From the NCBI GenBank assembly GCA_036873135.1, contig JAPTYO010000008.1:28112761-28176760 (forward strand): 64,000 bases of DNA, given 5' to 3'. This DNA comes from Clarkia xantiana subsp. parviflora (Eukaryota; Streptophyta; Magnoliopsida; Myrtales; Onagraceae). The position numbers and the translations under genes were made by a program. Of the stretch, positions 1 to 11,474 are shown piece by piece; within the stretch, counting starts at the first letter, position 1, and each line of letters begins with the position of its first letter. Under the pieces are notes generated by a model. That model saw only the letters and a program-made list of their open reading frames with translations. It ran no database searches and had not been told where the DNA came from.

Positions 1-440
1 ACCCAAGAATGCGAGCTTTGTCCCTCGATGGGACACAACGTTCTGCCTTCCTTGTACTAGCGCGAGCATTGTCTTTTAACCTCGGCTTTTGACATGTGTG
101 ACATTTTCCTTTATTTGTTGGAGCGTGTGTATAGATCTTGAACCTTGCCCTGCAATTCATTCTACATAAAAGTGGGGTTGAAAATGCTTACAAGCTTTCT
201 TCTTACCCGCCGCGTGCGAAGGGGTTTATCGACATATGTTAAGGGTTGCCCCTTCCTTCGGATGTGTCGGAGCGTCGCTTCTTTTGGGGAAGTTAAAAGT
301 TCGCCCTCTTTGTAGCGCTTTGGGGTTTGTTCCCTTTGTTGGTATACCTCGCACTTTGATGGTCGGATCTCTTGGGTGACGATTTTTCTCCGTAACTTGA
401 TGTTGAGGCTTCCCCTGTAATAGGCGTATCTCGCCCTTCC

Positions 441-1475
441 ATGAGTAAGGGTCGACCTTTGTGTCGGTCGCTCGGATGGCTGGCCCACCCTTGGGAGTTT
501 TCTCCTTCGGACAAGGAGACCATGAAGATCATTTATCAAAGCAATTGGACCAAATCTCATTGTCCTGTGTCTTGGGTGTCCGAGGTGGAATCGTATGAGG
601 CGGGGATTCGCTTGACCCCTCCTTCCGTGAGCTTGTTATGTCATTAATCCTCTTGTTTTCATTCATCTTTCGTTTCCCCCTTGTAGGTTGGTTTCATGGA
701 AAAACGTATAATGTGCAGGCGGAGCGTTCCGAACGCACCGTTGAGTTGAACAAAAAGAAGGTACCCTCCAGCTCTGCTCCTAAGGTCAAGAAGTCTTCTA
801 AGTCAGGGAAAGCTGAAGAGACTTCCAGTATGTTCTTTTTCTATTCTCTTTCCTTTATGATATTCTTATAACTGTTCTTATGTTGCTTTCTTTATGTTGT
901 CAGAGCATCCGCCCCTGGTCACCGAGCGCGTACTCCTAGTGGGTAAGATTTCAAGCCAGTCTAAATCCAAGGTGCGGAAACCTGAATCTGAGGTCGGGCC
1001 CTCAGCTGCCAAGAAGAAGAAAGCCGCGAGAGACTCTCATTCGAGTGCCCGCTTGCCGACTCCATCTCGTGATAAAGAGATAGTGGTCGAAGAGGCGCCT
1101 CATTTGCTTGACAAAGGGAAGCGACCTGCGGATTGTGATGGGACGACCATAGATCTTGATGCCTCTCCTCCATCCTCTGCCCCCCAGTTGAGGGGCCGAG
1201 TCTCAGGTCTGTTACTATTACCTAACTTGTAAATGTATTGTCACTTGTTGTTTTTGATGATTTACTAGCATGCCGAGACAGTCCGACTCCCTGCCTTGAG
1301 TCGCAAAGACTTGGTTCGCCTTACTGATGAGGAAATTGTTGGGGCTGAGTGAACTCATTTTGCTGGATTGAAGGAGTATCACTTTGACAGCCATTCTTCA
1401 TTGCACATCCCTGAGGATGGGGCTGATTTTCCATTTTTTCCAGCTTGGCGATGTGTCCGGCTTTGCTGTTAGGTA
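441..1475 (+). pseudogene. Degenerate antisense ORF of Tat element (aORF remnant)
   Basis: Three plus-strand coding blocks (about 441-647, 690-830, 903-1207) plus a fourth from about 1268 are separated by intron-like DNA ending in TAG or CAG. One acceptor (CCCCTTGTAG just before GTTGGTTTCATGG) corresponds in position and sequence to the acceptor before GTTGGTTTGCCGG in the antisense ORF of the 37-47.8 kb element. The translation is rich in Lys, Ser and Pro and then reaches a block containing LVRLTDEEIVGAE, like the DEEAEAYAQSALS block of that second element. A stop follows this block near 1350, and no long frame survives, so it is called a pseudogene. It lies opposite to gag of the same element. 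The N-terminal domain present in the 50.9-53.6 kb homologue is not recognisable here. Confidence 0.55.
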
Positions 1476-2071
1476 TGTTGCTAAGTTGAAAAAAATAGTA
1501 TACTTCTCTTTGCGATGGTGTATGCGGGTATGCAACATTGGTGTTGTTTAGCTCAGCGCATATGCCTCGTTTTTTGCTACCCAGTTTCCATTTTGTCGAT
1601 GCCTTCTTCTCGTGTTTTTTGCATTAGCTGCTTGGTATGTTATGTAGTCAAATTCAATCGGTTGTTTTCCTTTCTATTTGTAGGATTACCATGTGTTCAT
1701 CCTCAATGATGTGCTTTGACTGTGGTCGTATCGCCTTTTCATGGTGTAGGGTACTTGGTATGTCTAGTTCCTCTATGTCAGATTGTTGGGACACCAGACT
1801 GCGGGGGCCGGCTGTAGGGCATCGTAGTGCAGTGTTTGTTGGTTCATAAAAGCTTCTAAGTGTCTCGGATGTCCCCTATGTTGTCTACATATACCTTGCT
1901 CTTTATGTGTACTCCTTATGATATACGCGATCTTTTTTCTCTTGTTGTATGTTGTCTTTTATTTTCCTTCTTACTTTCTTGCCCTTTTAATTGTTTTCTA
2001 TCCTGCCGACGGGGCTGCAAGGACTTTGTAGTGATCTTGGGTTGATTGTTTGCTTCTTGTTGAAAGAGTGT

Positions 2072-2208
2072 GGGACGTCGTAGCCCTTCCGCCGTCTCGT
2101 GCCGAGGACGACGTAGACCTTCCGTCATCTTGTGTCGGGGACGACGTAGCCCTTCCGTCGTCTTGTGCCAGGGACGATGTAGCCCTTCCGTCGTCTTGTG
2201 CCTATGTC
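2072..2208 (+). repeat. 33-bp tandem repeat, about 4 copies
   Basis: Four head-to-tail copies of a 33-bp unit built around GACGACGTAGCCCTTCCGTC. The unit is a multiple of three, so open frames appear by chance on both strands; no coding role is supported. It sits in the untranslated region of the pol-less Tat element, between the antisense ORF and gag. Confidence 0.85.
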
Positions 2209-2523
2209 TTGTTTCTTTCCTTTCTTTTGTTGGATTGAGTTTGTTTTGGCGATCTCATACTTAGTTGTTTTATAGCTTTGCTACTTGACTTGGTTGATTT
2301 GGCTCTCTGTATGATGTCTGTCTTAGTTTATGGCGTGGATCCTTCGTTGCAAACTCCTTCCTTGTGTATGCATTTCCTCATTTGACCTCCTTTAGTATAT
2401 TTGTCTATCATGATACCTGTAATGTCATCATGAACAAACTTGCATGTTTCTCATATCATATATCATTGCTTTGTAAAAGAGAAGGGTTCTTCAAGTTACA
2501 TTCTTGGGGGCATTGTAAAAAAA

Positions 2524-3045
2524 TTTCACGAGGCTCTCAGGGCGCGGATTATGTTCGCGAGATAGGCTCTCGGAGGGCGCAGAATGTGTTCGCGAGACAG
2601 ACTCTCAGAGGGCGCATAATTTTTTTTCACGAGACAGGCTCTCGGAGGGCATAGAATTTGTTCACGAGACAGGCTCTCAGAGGGCGCATAATTTTTCACG
2701 AGACAGGCTCTCGGAGGGCACATAATTTTTTCACGAGACATGCTCTCGGAGGGCACAGATTATTTTCACGAGACAGGCTCTCGAAGGGCACATAATTTTT
2801 TCACGAGACAAGCTCTCAGAGGGCACATATTATTTTTACGAGACAGGCTCTCGGAAGGCACATAATTTTTTCACGAGACAGGCTCTCGGAGGGCACATAA
2901 TGTTTTCGCGAGATTGGCTCTCGGAGGGCACATAATATTTTCACGAGATTGGCTCTCGGAGAGCACATAATATTTTCGCGAGATTGGCTCTCGGAGGGCA
3001 CAGAATATTTTCGCGAGATTGGCTCTCGGATGGCACAGAATTTGG
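2524..3045 (+). repeat. Tandem array, about 15 units of 35-40 bp
   Basis: About fifteen head-to-tail copies of a unit containing CGAGACAGGCTCTCGGAGGG followed by CACATAATTTT. The later copies change CAGGCTC to TTGGCTC, so two unit variants occupy successive parts of the array, as expected from local amplification. The 3' untranslated regions of Tat-lineage elements are known to generate satellite-like arrays. Open frames across it are periodic artefacts. Confidence 0.9.
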
Positions 3046-3375
3046 TCGTAGTTTAAAACTACTCTCAAGATACACTCTTGGGGGCGTCGAAACTATTCAC
3101 GGGACAGGCTCCCGGAGGGCGCATAATTTTTCGTAGTTTAAAAATACTCTCAAGATACGCTCTCGGGGGCGTCGAATACTATGGAACAGGATCCCGGAGG
3201 GCGCATAATTTTGTAGTTTAAAACTACTCTCAAGATATGCTATTGGGGGCGTCGAAACTATTCGCGGGAAAAGCTCCCGGAGGGCGCATAATTTTTCATA
3301 GTTTAAAACTACTCTCAAGATACGCTCTTGGGGGCGTCGAAACTGTTCACGAGACTGGCTCACGGAGGGCTCAGA
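3046..3375 (+). repeat. Tandem array, about 4 units of 83-86 bp
   Basis: Four longer units follow directly after the short array. Each begins with the palindrome TAGTTTAAAACTA (one copy is slightly changed), continues with CTCTCAAGATACGCTC and GGGGGCGTCGAA, and ends with a copy of the short unit (GGGACAGGCTCCCGGAGGGC). The long unit is therefore a composite of a new segment plus the older 36-bp unit. Confidence 0.85.
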
Positions 3376-6300
3376 ATATTACTTTAGCTTATGTCATTTC
3401 CGAGGTAGGGTGGTTCTTTGATACGCCTTTTGAGTTTTCTTTCTTCTATATTGCTTGTTACCCAGTCTCTTCCTGAGTGTAGGAAATCATTTTTCGAGGA
3501 CGATGCTTGTTGCCGTCAACTTAAGACGAATCCGTACAGTGGGTTGAGGTTTCTTTCTTCTTTTTCGACTTCTCTAGGAGGAGTGGTATCGTGTGTTCTT
3601 GTTGTCTTTTGTTTCTAGTCTCCACTTCTATGTTTAGGTGGAGTACCAAGCACTTGTTCGTTTGGTGCCCCCCAAGTTGCTTGGTGGTCACATCGTCTTT
3701 CATGTTTGCTGTTGAAGGCCCTTGTTCATTTTCTTGGTTAGGTACCTTTTACGCTTGGGGTTCCCTAATCTTCTGTTGTATTCAATATGTCTGCTTGTTC
3801 TTGCGTAATGGGTATCCCTTGCATGACTTACTCTTTCTCATGCTTGTTTGTGTCAATCATAGCCATGGTTTGGGCAATACATTTGCCGCATGTATCTTTT
3901 AGAGTTGGGAGGGAGCGTTTGCTTTGGGTGGGGGTGATTTCTGCTCTCATGGTAACTAGGATATGGTAGAGTCTGTATCCTAGGGAGGCTTGTAAATTAT
4001 TTCCCCTCCTTTGTTGTGTTTTTGAGAAAAACGCTTTTGCGGTGATGATCGAGTAAGAGTAACGTATCTTGGAAGGGGTTGCATTTGGGTTGAAGAGCTT
4101 TCTCATAGCATGGTATCTCGAGTTTTTTTAATTTGAGCTGTGTTTCAGACTAGTGAGTCTGATCCATGCCCCTTGCTCGGGCATGGGGGGTCCGATCGAG
4201 CTGTAATAATCTTCTTGAAGCGTTGTGGTACTTAGTGTGCTTCGCCTTTGCCTTTACATTGGAGTATTTTTCAATGCTTTTAGGGAGTGTCACATTGGTC
4301 ATATTCCTCCCACCTCCAATCTTTATTATATGCTCCCCTTGAATTAGGATTTGAACTTAAAAAGGATATTTTTCTTAGGTTTGCTGGTGATGTCCCATGA
4401 TTTTCCATGGGTTTGCTCCCGTATTGGCTATTCCTTGTTGGATAACTTCATTAGAAGTTGTGTTTGTGTTGCGTATGTATACATGTTTGGGGGGTGTTTA
4501 GCTAACAAGTTCCTTCTCTTTTCCTTTGTTGTAACCTTCACTCACTAAGTGTTTGGCTTATAACCTTAAAGGCGGGACCTTCCCCTAGTGCCCAGGTTTT
4601 CCTCTTGATGGGATGTCAGAGGCAAATGTCTTACCATTCACAGACAAGGTGCTTGATCAGAATGTGCGTCTAGTGTAAGGGTCGATCTCGAAACCTTACT
4701 TCCCAAGCTTTTGAGTTGTGGATTCGTTTACCTTAGATCTGAGCCTGAATTCGGTGTTGATTCCTTGCTCAAATAATGACATTGATGATTCTGAAGTAGG
4801 AGTTACCCCTTCCTTGGTTGAGCTTGGAGAACTATTATCATGCCATAAGGCCCTTGATGGGATATGTATCCTCGTTTTAATATTCTGGTTGTGTAAGATC
4901 ACATATGTTGGTGATGTTCATCAATGGATTGTGTAGTAGGTGAAGCGTTTGACACTAATATACTTCTTGAATTGCTTTGCTTATCTGTCGTTTTGGTAGG
5001 TGGAGTTTAAATCCCCCCACCTTTGTTAATAGCTGGTTTGTACGCTCCGCGGTGGTTGTGGGTTGCCATTTACATGGTGCCCCCACTTTATCATTTCTTC
5101 TTAGAATTTCTTCAATGGGATGCCAAGCACATTTTGCTTCTCACTCAGGAATTGAGCTCTGATCTTGGGCATTTTTTTTCGAGTTGTTGTCCCTGAATAA
5201 ACTTCTTGGATGTGTATGTTTATCTTCTTGAGATTTTTTCTGAGGGGGAGTAGATCAAAATAATGGTCCTACTCAAACACTATGGACCGAGTTGTTGAGT
5301 CGGGTCAGCGGATCTAAGTAGTGGGGTCATGCATCAGATGGGGGCGTCCGGTCAGGATGACTGCTGTGAGACGGACTCGAAGGTCCGCAAGGTCGGTTAG
5401 CATATCTTGGGATGTTTATCTCCATACGTTCTCGGGGTTTCTGGCATCTCTATTGTTTATTCTGTCCTTCGTAAGCGTCTTTGATTTCCTCTTGGCCTCT
5501 AGGCGTGATGGATTGTCATAACATCTTCTTGCTAGCGCATAGTTTTTCTTTTTGCTCTTCTCTAGTTTGGAACACCTTTTTGTGTGTAATCTGGGAGGGC
5601 GACAGTGTTGACAACATGTCTAGTGTTACCCGTTATGCGGGTGTCTCTCGCTTGTAGGAAGTTGCTCTTTCGAAAGCATTATCTTTCTAATGTTGAAACT
5701 TTTGGTGACCCTTGTGATGACTAGGGGATCATTCTTTGTATCTTAGCCTGGGAGTTAGAATTTATCTCCCCCCTCTAGTGTTGACTTTACTCTTGGTTAT
5801 CGAGTAATCAATCAACTCTTATAGGAGGTGTTTCAGTTTCATCCATTGCTTGTGCGTAACCCTGATTTTAACTCTTTAACATCTTTGATTTGGGTGAGCT
5901 TTGTAGGCGCAATTACTTTGAGGGTACACGAGCTTTGAAAGTGTACACGCTTGGTAGGTTGTAGTTGGCAATGAGATTGGTTTCTCAATGCGGCCAGTTT
6001 AATGGAACACGGCGATGTTTATCAGTTCAGTGACCGGTTATAGCTCTGCGGCGCAGGATGGCTTAGCGGAACGAGGCGATAAGCTCGGGTGATCGACGAC
6101 GGCGATTCCGACAAATCAATTCAAGTCTCTGAATCGAAACGGGTGTTTCTCCAAATGTTCAATCCTTCCCTCTGTGTGCTTGTTTTCATCTCCTGTTTTT
6201 CCCTGTCATAAGATAGGAGTTTGCAATGCATAGTCATGTCAAGGTATTTAGATCATTGAATGTATAGTGAAAGATTACTCCCTGTATCGATCGATGGAGT

Positions 6301-6404
6301 TTCCCAGCTGGAAGCTTCGCTTGTCCTGACTTGAAAAGATTATTGTTTCTTTTTTGAAACCAACTCTTGTATCGATTGGCCTCTTGTATGACGGGCGCTG
6401 TGTC
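3376..6404. other. Non-coding interior of pol-less Tat element
   Basis: About 3 kb with no credible gene. Frames are short and T-rich on the plus strand. No RT, RNase H or integrase motif is visible on either strand, so the pol segment expected between gag and the antisense ORF is absent. The stretch 5940-6130 is more GC-rich and may be leader sequence for either transcript, but I recognise nothing specific. Confidence 0.5.
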
Positions 6405-7345
6405 TCACTGCCTTTCCTCTTGTATCGCTTCTACATCCTCTTGAGTTAGCACCACCGATGACGGAATGTAGTTTCTTTGGGGTCTGTCATAGCTGACGAC
6501 CAGGCTTGCATCGATTCCGTGTCTGTGATGATACGGACTGTTTGTGTATCGCGAGTATCCCTGCAGAGGTGGATGCTGAAACTCTTGTCTCCTTGGTGGC
6601 TGGGGCTGTGTGTTATCCCTCAATGGAGTGTATGTCCATGCACCCTGCGGTGCTTGGTGTTGTATTGGAGGCACATATTGCTGCCTTCCCATTGGGGGTG
6701 GCACTTGCTCATTCCTTCCTTGATTTTCGCGATGCCCTATTGGAGGGTGCGGGTGTTGTTCTTCCTCTGGAAACTGCTCTGCTTGTTGGTACTGCTCTGC
6801 CTGTGGATGTTTCTCCGCTTGTGAGTATTGCCTCTCTTGCATGTTCCTCAAAGCTTCTCTATAAGCCAACAACTCTCTAATGCAATCATAAACCCCGGAG
6901 TCACTGTTTGTGCTCCTTGTGAATTCATAGGCCTTGGATTGGTGGTATGAGCACGGTTGTTGTTTCCAGGCATGCCTTGTGTTGGCATTCCATATGGATA
7001 CTCCTGAGAGTGTGTTCCATGATGGTACCCATGTGGAGGTGTCGTGTATTGGTATCCTTGGGACGACGCTCCTTGTTGCACACCCTGCCCATGTGGTCGT
7101 CGAGCCATAGAGGTCGAAGCAGTGGAAGACTCAGCCCCAGCTGGGCATGACAGTCCTCCTTGGTTGTTTGCCTGAGGTGCTTGTGGGGTTGTATGATGTG
7201 CAGGGGATACAGGCTGCCCATGTGGGGTAGGTTGTCTTGCCGGAGGTGCAGGCTGTCGCGGTGGATGCGCAGGCTGCCCCCCTTGGTTGTTTGGTGGCCT
7301 GTTGTTCCCCGGCAAACTATTGGTAATTGATCTCGTGATAGCCAT
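6405..7345 (-). pseudogene. Tat gag, N-terminal Pro/Gln-rich region, frameshifted and truncated
   Basis: The minus-strand frame starts with MAITRS at 7345, 9 bp after the primer-binding site segment, and runs through a low-complexity Pro/Gln/His/Gly-rich region. Near 6890 the frame breaks: the sense of the protein (IRELLAYREALRNMQER) continues in another frame from 6872 and ends at 6405 after VLTQEDVEAIQEER. The conserved retrotransposon gag core, seen in the 60.0-58.8 kb homologue, is absent, so only the variable N-terminal half of gag is left. One frameshift and loss of the core make it non-functional. The call rests on position after the LTR and PBS and on composition. Confidence 0.65.
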
Positions 7346-7353
7346 GCTTTTTG

Positions 7354-7378
7354 TTCAAAACCCACGGACGGCGCCAAG
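7354..7378 (-). promoter_or_regulatory. Primer-binding site of Tat element
   Basis: On the minus strand TTGGCGCCGTCCGTGGG lies directly inside the LTR end. The first bases, TGGCGCCGT, match the reverse complement of the 3' end of plant tRNA-Asp, so tRNA-Asp is the probable primer (inference). The same core follows the LTRs at 37881, 60078 and 61699. Confidence 0.8.
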
Positions 7379-8198
7379 TGTTAATACACGTGTATTGGGT
7401 CGGCGGGTCTTCGATCCGAATGACACTTCTCACGGTAAAACGTCTTTCTTCGTAATCGGATAGCTCGCGAAGGTGATACGTTAGCTCCAAATGATCCGTC
7501 GTTCGACTCCTTGCAAACCTGCACAAAGGGCGATACCGAGAATGTAGAGGGTGGTGGTGCTCGGTGAGCCCTCTCTGATGCCTAAGTAAGTTCGGTATTC
7601 TAGAGAGATGAAATCTAGAGAGAAGGCAGAGCTAAAATGAGTAAAGTTGCAACATGATAGAAATGAATAGAACTTGAGCACTATATATAGATTTCAAGGG
7701 GATTAAGGTGACTTAATGACACCGTTAATCCCTAAGCGCACTTAATTAACACATAATGAATGGGTTAAACCCTTAATGGCACGGAGAGGTTGGTGAAAAA
7801 GTCTAAGTGTGAGTCGGGTAAATAGATGTCGGGACTCCGCGGGAAGAGGTCTGTGTGACAAGGTTCGGGACGTCGCACACGCCCTTGGGGGGGGGGGGGG
7901 TACGACGTCCAGGAAGGGTCTCGGGACCTTCGGGGTTGGATAAAAAATCTGACCCCTAGGTCCTGGATCGGTCCTGCTGGAACGATCTCTCCTAGGAGAG
8001 ATCGGTCCCGCTGGAACGATCTCACCTAAGTGAGGTCGGGCCAGCGGACAGGTCCGGGTGAGTATTTTTTGCTCGTCCGGGCCGTTTGCGCTGTGGGTAA
8101 TGTGTTCGGGTCAAAGTTTCGAATTATAATCGTAAATGGGGTGGCCAAAATAAGACAATCTGAATTAAAACGGGTTCAAATTGGGCGTATATCCATCA
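7379..8198 (-). repeat. 5' LTR of pol-less Tat element
   Basis: An 820-bp LTR with TG...CA ends. On the minus strand it begins TGATGGATATACGCCCAATT, close to the start of the 37090 LTR. A TATATATA motif at 7682-7689 is a candidate core promoter on the minus strand. It includes a run of 14 G at 7887-7900. The five bases outside the right end are ATCTC; the matching target-site duplication would lie outside the window. Confidence 0.8.
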
Positions 8199-8473
8199 AT
8201 CTCGGCCAAGTTCGACCCACGAAGTCCCCGAGTTCTGACTCAGTTGGTGATATGTAGAGAGAAACCAAAGAGAATAAGATTCATTCAATTCATCAATGGA
8301 AATGAAATACAAGAGTTCCCGCTATATAACATGTGTTCAAACCCTAACAGAAATACCAACCAAGACTTAGGAATTATAGTGTGGTCCCTAAATTTCTATA
8401 AATGAGTATTTAAGTCCCTAAAGACCTTATTAACATGAAAAATACCCTTCCCTTCCAAAAAAAAACATTGACC

Positions 8474-9762
8474 TCAAGGTCTAAAGTCTAGAAATCGCAC
8501 CAGAAACTCTTCCAGAAACTCCCAGGTATCATCAGTTGCAAGTTGATTCTGCCACTGGACCATAACCTTTGTCGCAACACGATTACCACGCTTGACCATC
8601 TTTCTGTCCAAAATTGCAGTCGGTAAAAGACAGAATCGAGCTGCATCCGCTGTATTGGTAGGAAGAGGCAAAACTCGTTGAACATGTCCAGTTACTTTCT
8701 TCAGGAGAGATGCATGGAATGTAGGGTGGATGAAGGCATTAGCAGATAAGTCTAGGCGATAAACTACCTTTCCAATCTTCTCAATAAAAAAACATGGACC
8801 AAAGTATTTAGGACCAATCTTGGTGTGGCTCAAAGAACCTCGAGCAGTGGTTTACCTATGTGGGTGTAGTTTCAAGTAAACCCAATCCCCAACTTGAAAC
8901 TGACTTTCAAAACGCTTCCTATTGGAAAATTGAGACATCATATTTTGAGCTCGCAGCAGATAATGGCGAAGCAATCCGATAGTCAGCTCTCTGGCACTCA
9001 TGTGGTCATCTACACCTGCTACCTCATAGTCTTTATTTACATAAGGAACATGTAAGGGTGGAGGAAACCTATCGAGAGCTTGAAAATGAGCCATCCTGAT
9101 TGCAGAATGAAATTGAGTGTTTTACCACCATTCAGCAGCTGATAACCAAGAGCACCATGAAGTTGGCCTCTCAAATTCTATACTCCTTAGATAGCCCTCT
9201 AAACACCTATTAAATGTCTATGTTTGACCATTAGTTTGAGGGTGATAAGCAGTGGACATGTGGAGAGCAAGTCCATGTAATCTAAAGAATTCCCGCTTGG
9301 AGGTACTCAAGAAGACTGAGTCTCTTTTAGAAACAATGGCTACTGGACATCCATACAGTTTAAAGACATTATCCATGAATGCCTGAGCCACTTGAGCAGC
9401 AATGAATGGATGACTAATTGCAATGAAGTGAGCAAACTTAGTTAGTCTATCCAACACTAGAAAGATAGTGTCCTTACCATTAGATTTGGACAACCATCCA
9501 ATAAAGTCCATTTAAATATCTGAGAAAATGGCCGTAGGTATTGTTAATGGGTTGAGCAACTCATGTGAAGTTATATCTCATGTTTGTTACACTGACACAC
9601 ATCACATTCTCTTATAAATTGCCTGATTTCTTTCATATGTCCCTTCCAGTAAAAAAAGTTACTTGAGCCTTTGTAAGATTGCATGCACTCCATAATGACC
9701 CAAATCGCAGACGAATGACATAACTTCAATATATCTCTATGCAAATTAGCATCATTACCCAC
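8474..9762 (-). pseudogene. Chromovirus integrase with C-terminal chromodomain, inactivated
   Basis: The zinc-finger part ends in ECDVCQCNK. The catalytic core starts at MDFIGWLSKSNGKDT (9511) and has AYHPQTNGQT near 9230. The second catalytic Asp, normally in SDRD, reads VSKRDSVF, so Asp is replaced by Lys. The last block (8833-8474) has the GPKYFGP and HPTFHASLLKK motifs typical just before a chromodomain, then a chromodomain-like stretch (AILDRKMVKRG ... VMVQWQNQ ... DDTWEF). Frames change at least three times. The chromodomain places it in the chromovirus branch. Confidence 0.7.
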
Positions 9763-9867
9763 AATTAACTTTCCATTTCTGGTGAGATTAGTACCATTCT
9801 AAGATTAAGAAGATAGAGGAGAATGTCAGCAGGTAATGACTCAATCAAATGTTGTACATTCTCATCA

Positions 9868-10800
9868 TTAACTCAACTCCCTTGCACTCTCCCCCAGTAA
9901 TGCAGGTTCAATTGAAGAGATATCAAGTGCAAACAATTCAGAATTTTGCACTATTGATAAGGCATTAGCTACTACATTATCTTTGCCATTTTTATAGAGA
10001 ATTTCATAATCATAACCCATCAGTTTAGAGAGCCAAGTATGTTGTAGGGGAGTGGTAATATTTTTCTCAAGCAAATATTTCAAGCTCTTCTAATCTGTTT
10101 TGATTATAAAATGCTAAGTGATTATGCAATAATGCCACTACTTGACAACAAAAATGATTGCTAGTAACTCCTTCTTGTAAACAGATAGCACATGTTGTCT
10201 TGGAGACAAAGCTTTACTGATAAATGCAATAGGGTGCTGGTTTTGCATTAGAACTGCCTCAATTTCCTTAGAAGAGGCGTCAGTCTCCATTATGAATTGT
10301 TTGTGAAATCAGGCAGTGCCAAAATTGGAGCAGTTATCAAGGCCACACTCAAGTTCTCAAATGCAGTCTGAGTTTCTTGAGACCACTGAAAGCTATCATT
10401 CATTAACAAGTTTGTTCCGGGTTTGGCCAACTCTCCATAAGATCTTATAAACCTCATGTAGTAACTAGTCGACCCTAGGAAGCCCTTTAACTTCTTGATA
10501 GTTGTAGGAATAGGCCACTTCTTAATAGCTTTCACCTTAGAAGGTTCAGTTGCTACTCCTTTTTCAGATATCACATGCCCTAAGTATTCCACTGCATCTC
10601 CTCCAAAAGCACATTTGGATTGGCAAACAATTCATGCTTTCTCATTAAGGATAATGCCTCTTCTAAGTGATGTACATGAAGCTCTACACACTTGCTATAG
10701 TAAAAAATATCATTGAAGAAAACCAAAACATAGTTTCTCAATAAGGGCTGGAATACTGAAGTCATTAGTGCCTGAAATGTTGCTAGAGCATTAATCAATC
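9868..10800 (-). pseudogene. Chromovirus reverse transcriptase / RNase H, inactivated
   Basis: The RT part has ATFQALMTSVFQPLLRNYVLVFFNDI, where the family motif with two Asp (FxDD) reads FFND, so one catalytic Asp is lost. It continues with EYLGHVISEKGV and KLKGFLGSTSYYMRFI, the usual sequence order after the RT active site. A separate frame (10083-9868) carries the end of RNase H with WLSKLMGYDYEI. Frame breaks and missing segments show long decay. Confidence 0.7.
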
Positions 10801-10930
10801 CAAAGTGTATCAGTAGAAACTCAAAGTGTCCTTAATGAGTTCTAAATGTTGTTTTATCAATGTCTTCTGTCAACATCCTGATCTGGTAGTAACCAGACAT
10901 CAAATCAATCTATGAGACATTAAAGTCCAA

Positions 10931-11474
10931 TATTGATTAGTATATTTATAGACATTAAAGTCCAATATTGATATTACACCCTTGTTAATTCAGGCACATT
11001 TAAAAGCTTAGAATTACATGTTCTGCCACTTAATATAATATTTGTTATTTAAGATTATAAACTCTAAAATTAATTTTAAAAAATTTAAAATCACTCATCT
11101 TGAGTTTTTAACACTTTTTTTTTTAATATATATAATCAAATAGAATAATATTTCTTTAGATTATTGTAAATATAATTTCCGCAAGAAGCTCATATTACTA
11201 GTAACTAAACATACCATAGATTTGGCAAAAAAAAAAAAAAACATAACATAGATTTTCATTCACGTAAAATTTTGCATGTGTAACTCATCGACTATTTTAT
11301 AATATATATAAATATAACTGAAATTAGTGATTAATTAAGATATAAATTTGGACCTTCCTGAAATTATTTAGTTATTGAGGCCTAATCACGTGAAAGCAAT
11401 TGAGGACTTAACTCTACGAAATTAGAAACTTGGGATGGAAGTGTCTTTAAAAAAAAAGGAATAAGGACAGAGAG
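10931..11474. other. AT-rich intergenic DNA upstream of methyltransferase gene
   Basis: About 540 bp of AT-rich sequence with an A13 run near 11230. No coding frame or repeat family is recognised. It should contain the promoter of the downstream gene, but no convincing TATA box with a defined start is visible. Confidence 0.4.

Larger units (their letters stand above)
1..8198 (-). mobile_element. Tat-lineage Ty3/gypsy retrotransposon, pol-less, left end outside window
   Basis: A minus-strand LTR element. Reading leftwards from 8198 there is a 5' LTR (8198-7379, TG...CA ends), a primer-binding site (7378-7354), the N-terminal part of gag (7345-6405), about 5 kb of non-coding DNA with three tandem-repeat blocks, and a plus-strand (antisense) ORF remnant (about 441-1475). 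The 3' LTR would lie left of base 1. No protease, reverse transcriptase or integrase remains, so this is a non-autonomous deletion derivative. The LTR start resembles that of the element at 37090-47800. The order LTR, gag, tandem repeats, antisense ORF matches the other Tat elements in this window. The right end seems to lie in the 3' LTR of an older chromovirus. Element identity is well supported; the internal deletion is inferred. Confidence 0.8.
8199..10930 (-). mobile_element. Decayed chromovirus (Ty3/gypsy) pol and 3' end
   Basis: Minus-strand fragments appear in the order reverse transcriptase (about 10800-10290), RNase H (about 10080-9870), integrase zinc finger (about 9760-9570), integrase core (about 9511-9218), integrase C-terminus and chromodomain (8833-8474). 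They are separated by many frameshifts and stops. After pol, on the minus strand, comes CCTTGAGGTCAATG, like the 'CTTGAGGACAAG' signature often found at the end of chromovirus coding regions, then a purine-rich tract (GGAAGGGAAGGG) and probable LTR remains. The 5' part is lost near 10930, where a roughly 23-bp sequence (GACATTAAAGTCCAATATTG) occurs twice. The Tat element ending at 8198 appears to have landed in this element's 3' LTR. Confidence 0.75.

Noticed and set aside
2524..3375. Possible CRISPR array
   Set aside because: Units are contiguous tandem repeats without unique spacers, and the DNA is plant nuclear.
6477..6880. Plus-strand frames of 115-124 codons
   Set aside because: They are the reverse-strand shadow of the Pro/Gln-rich gag segment on the minus strand.
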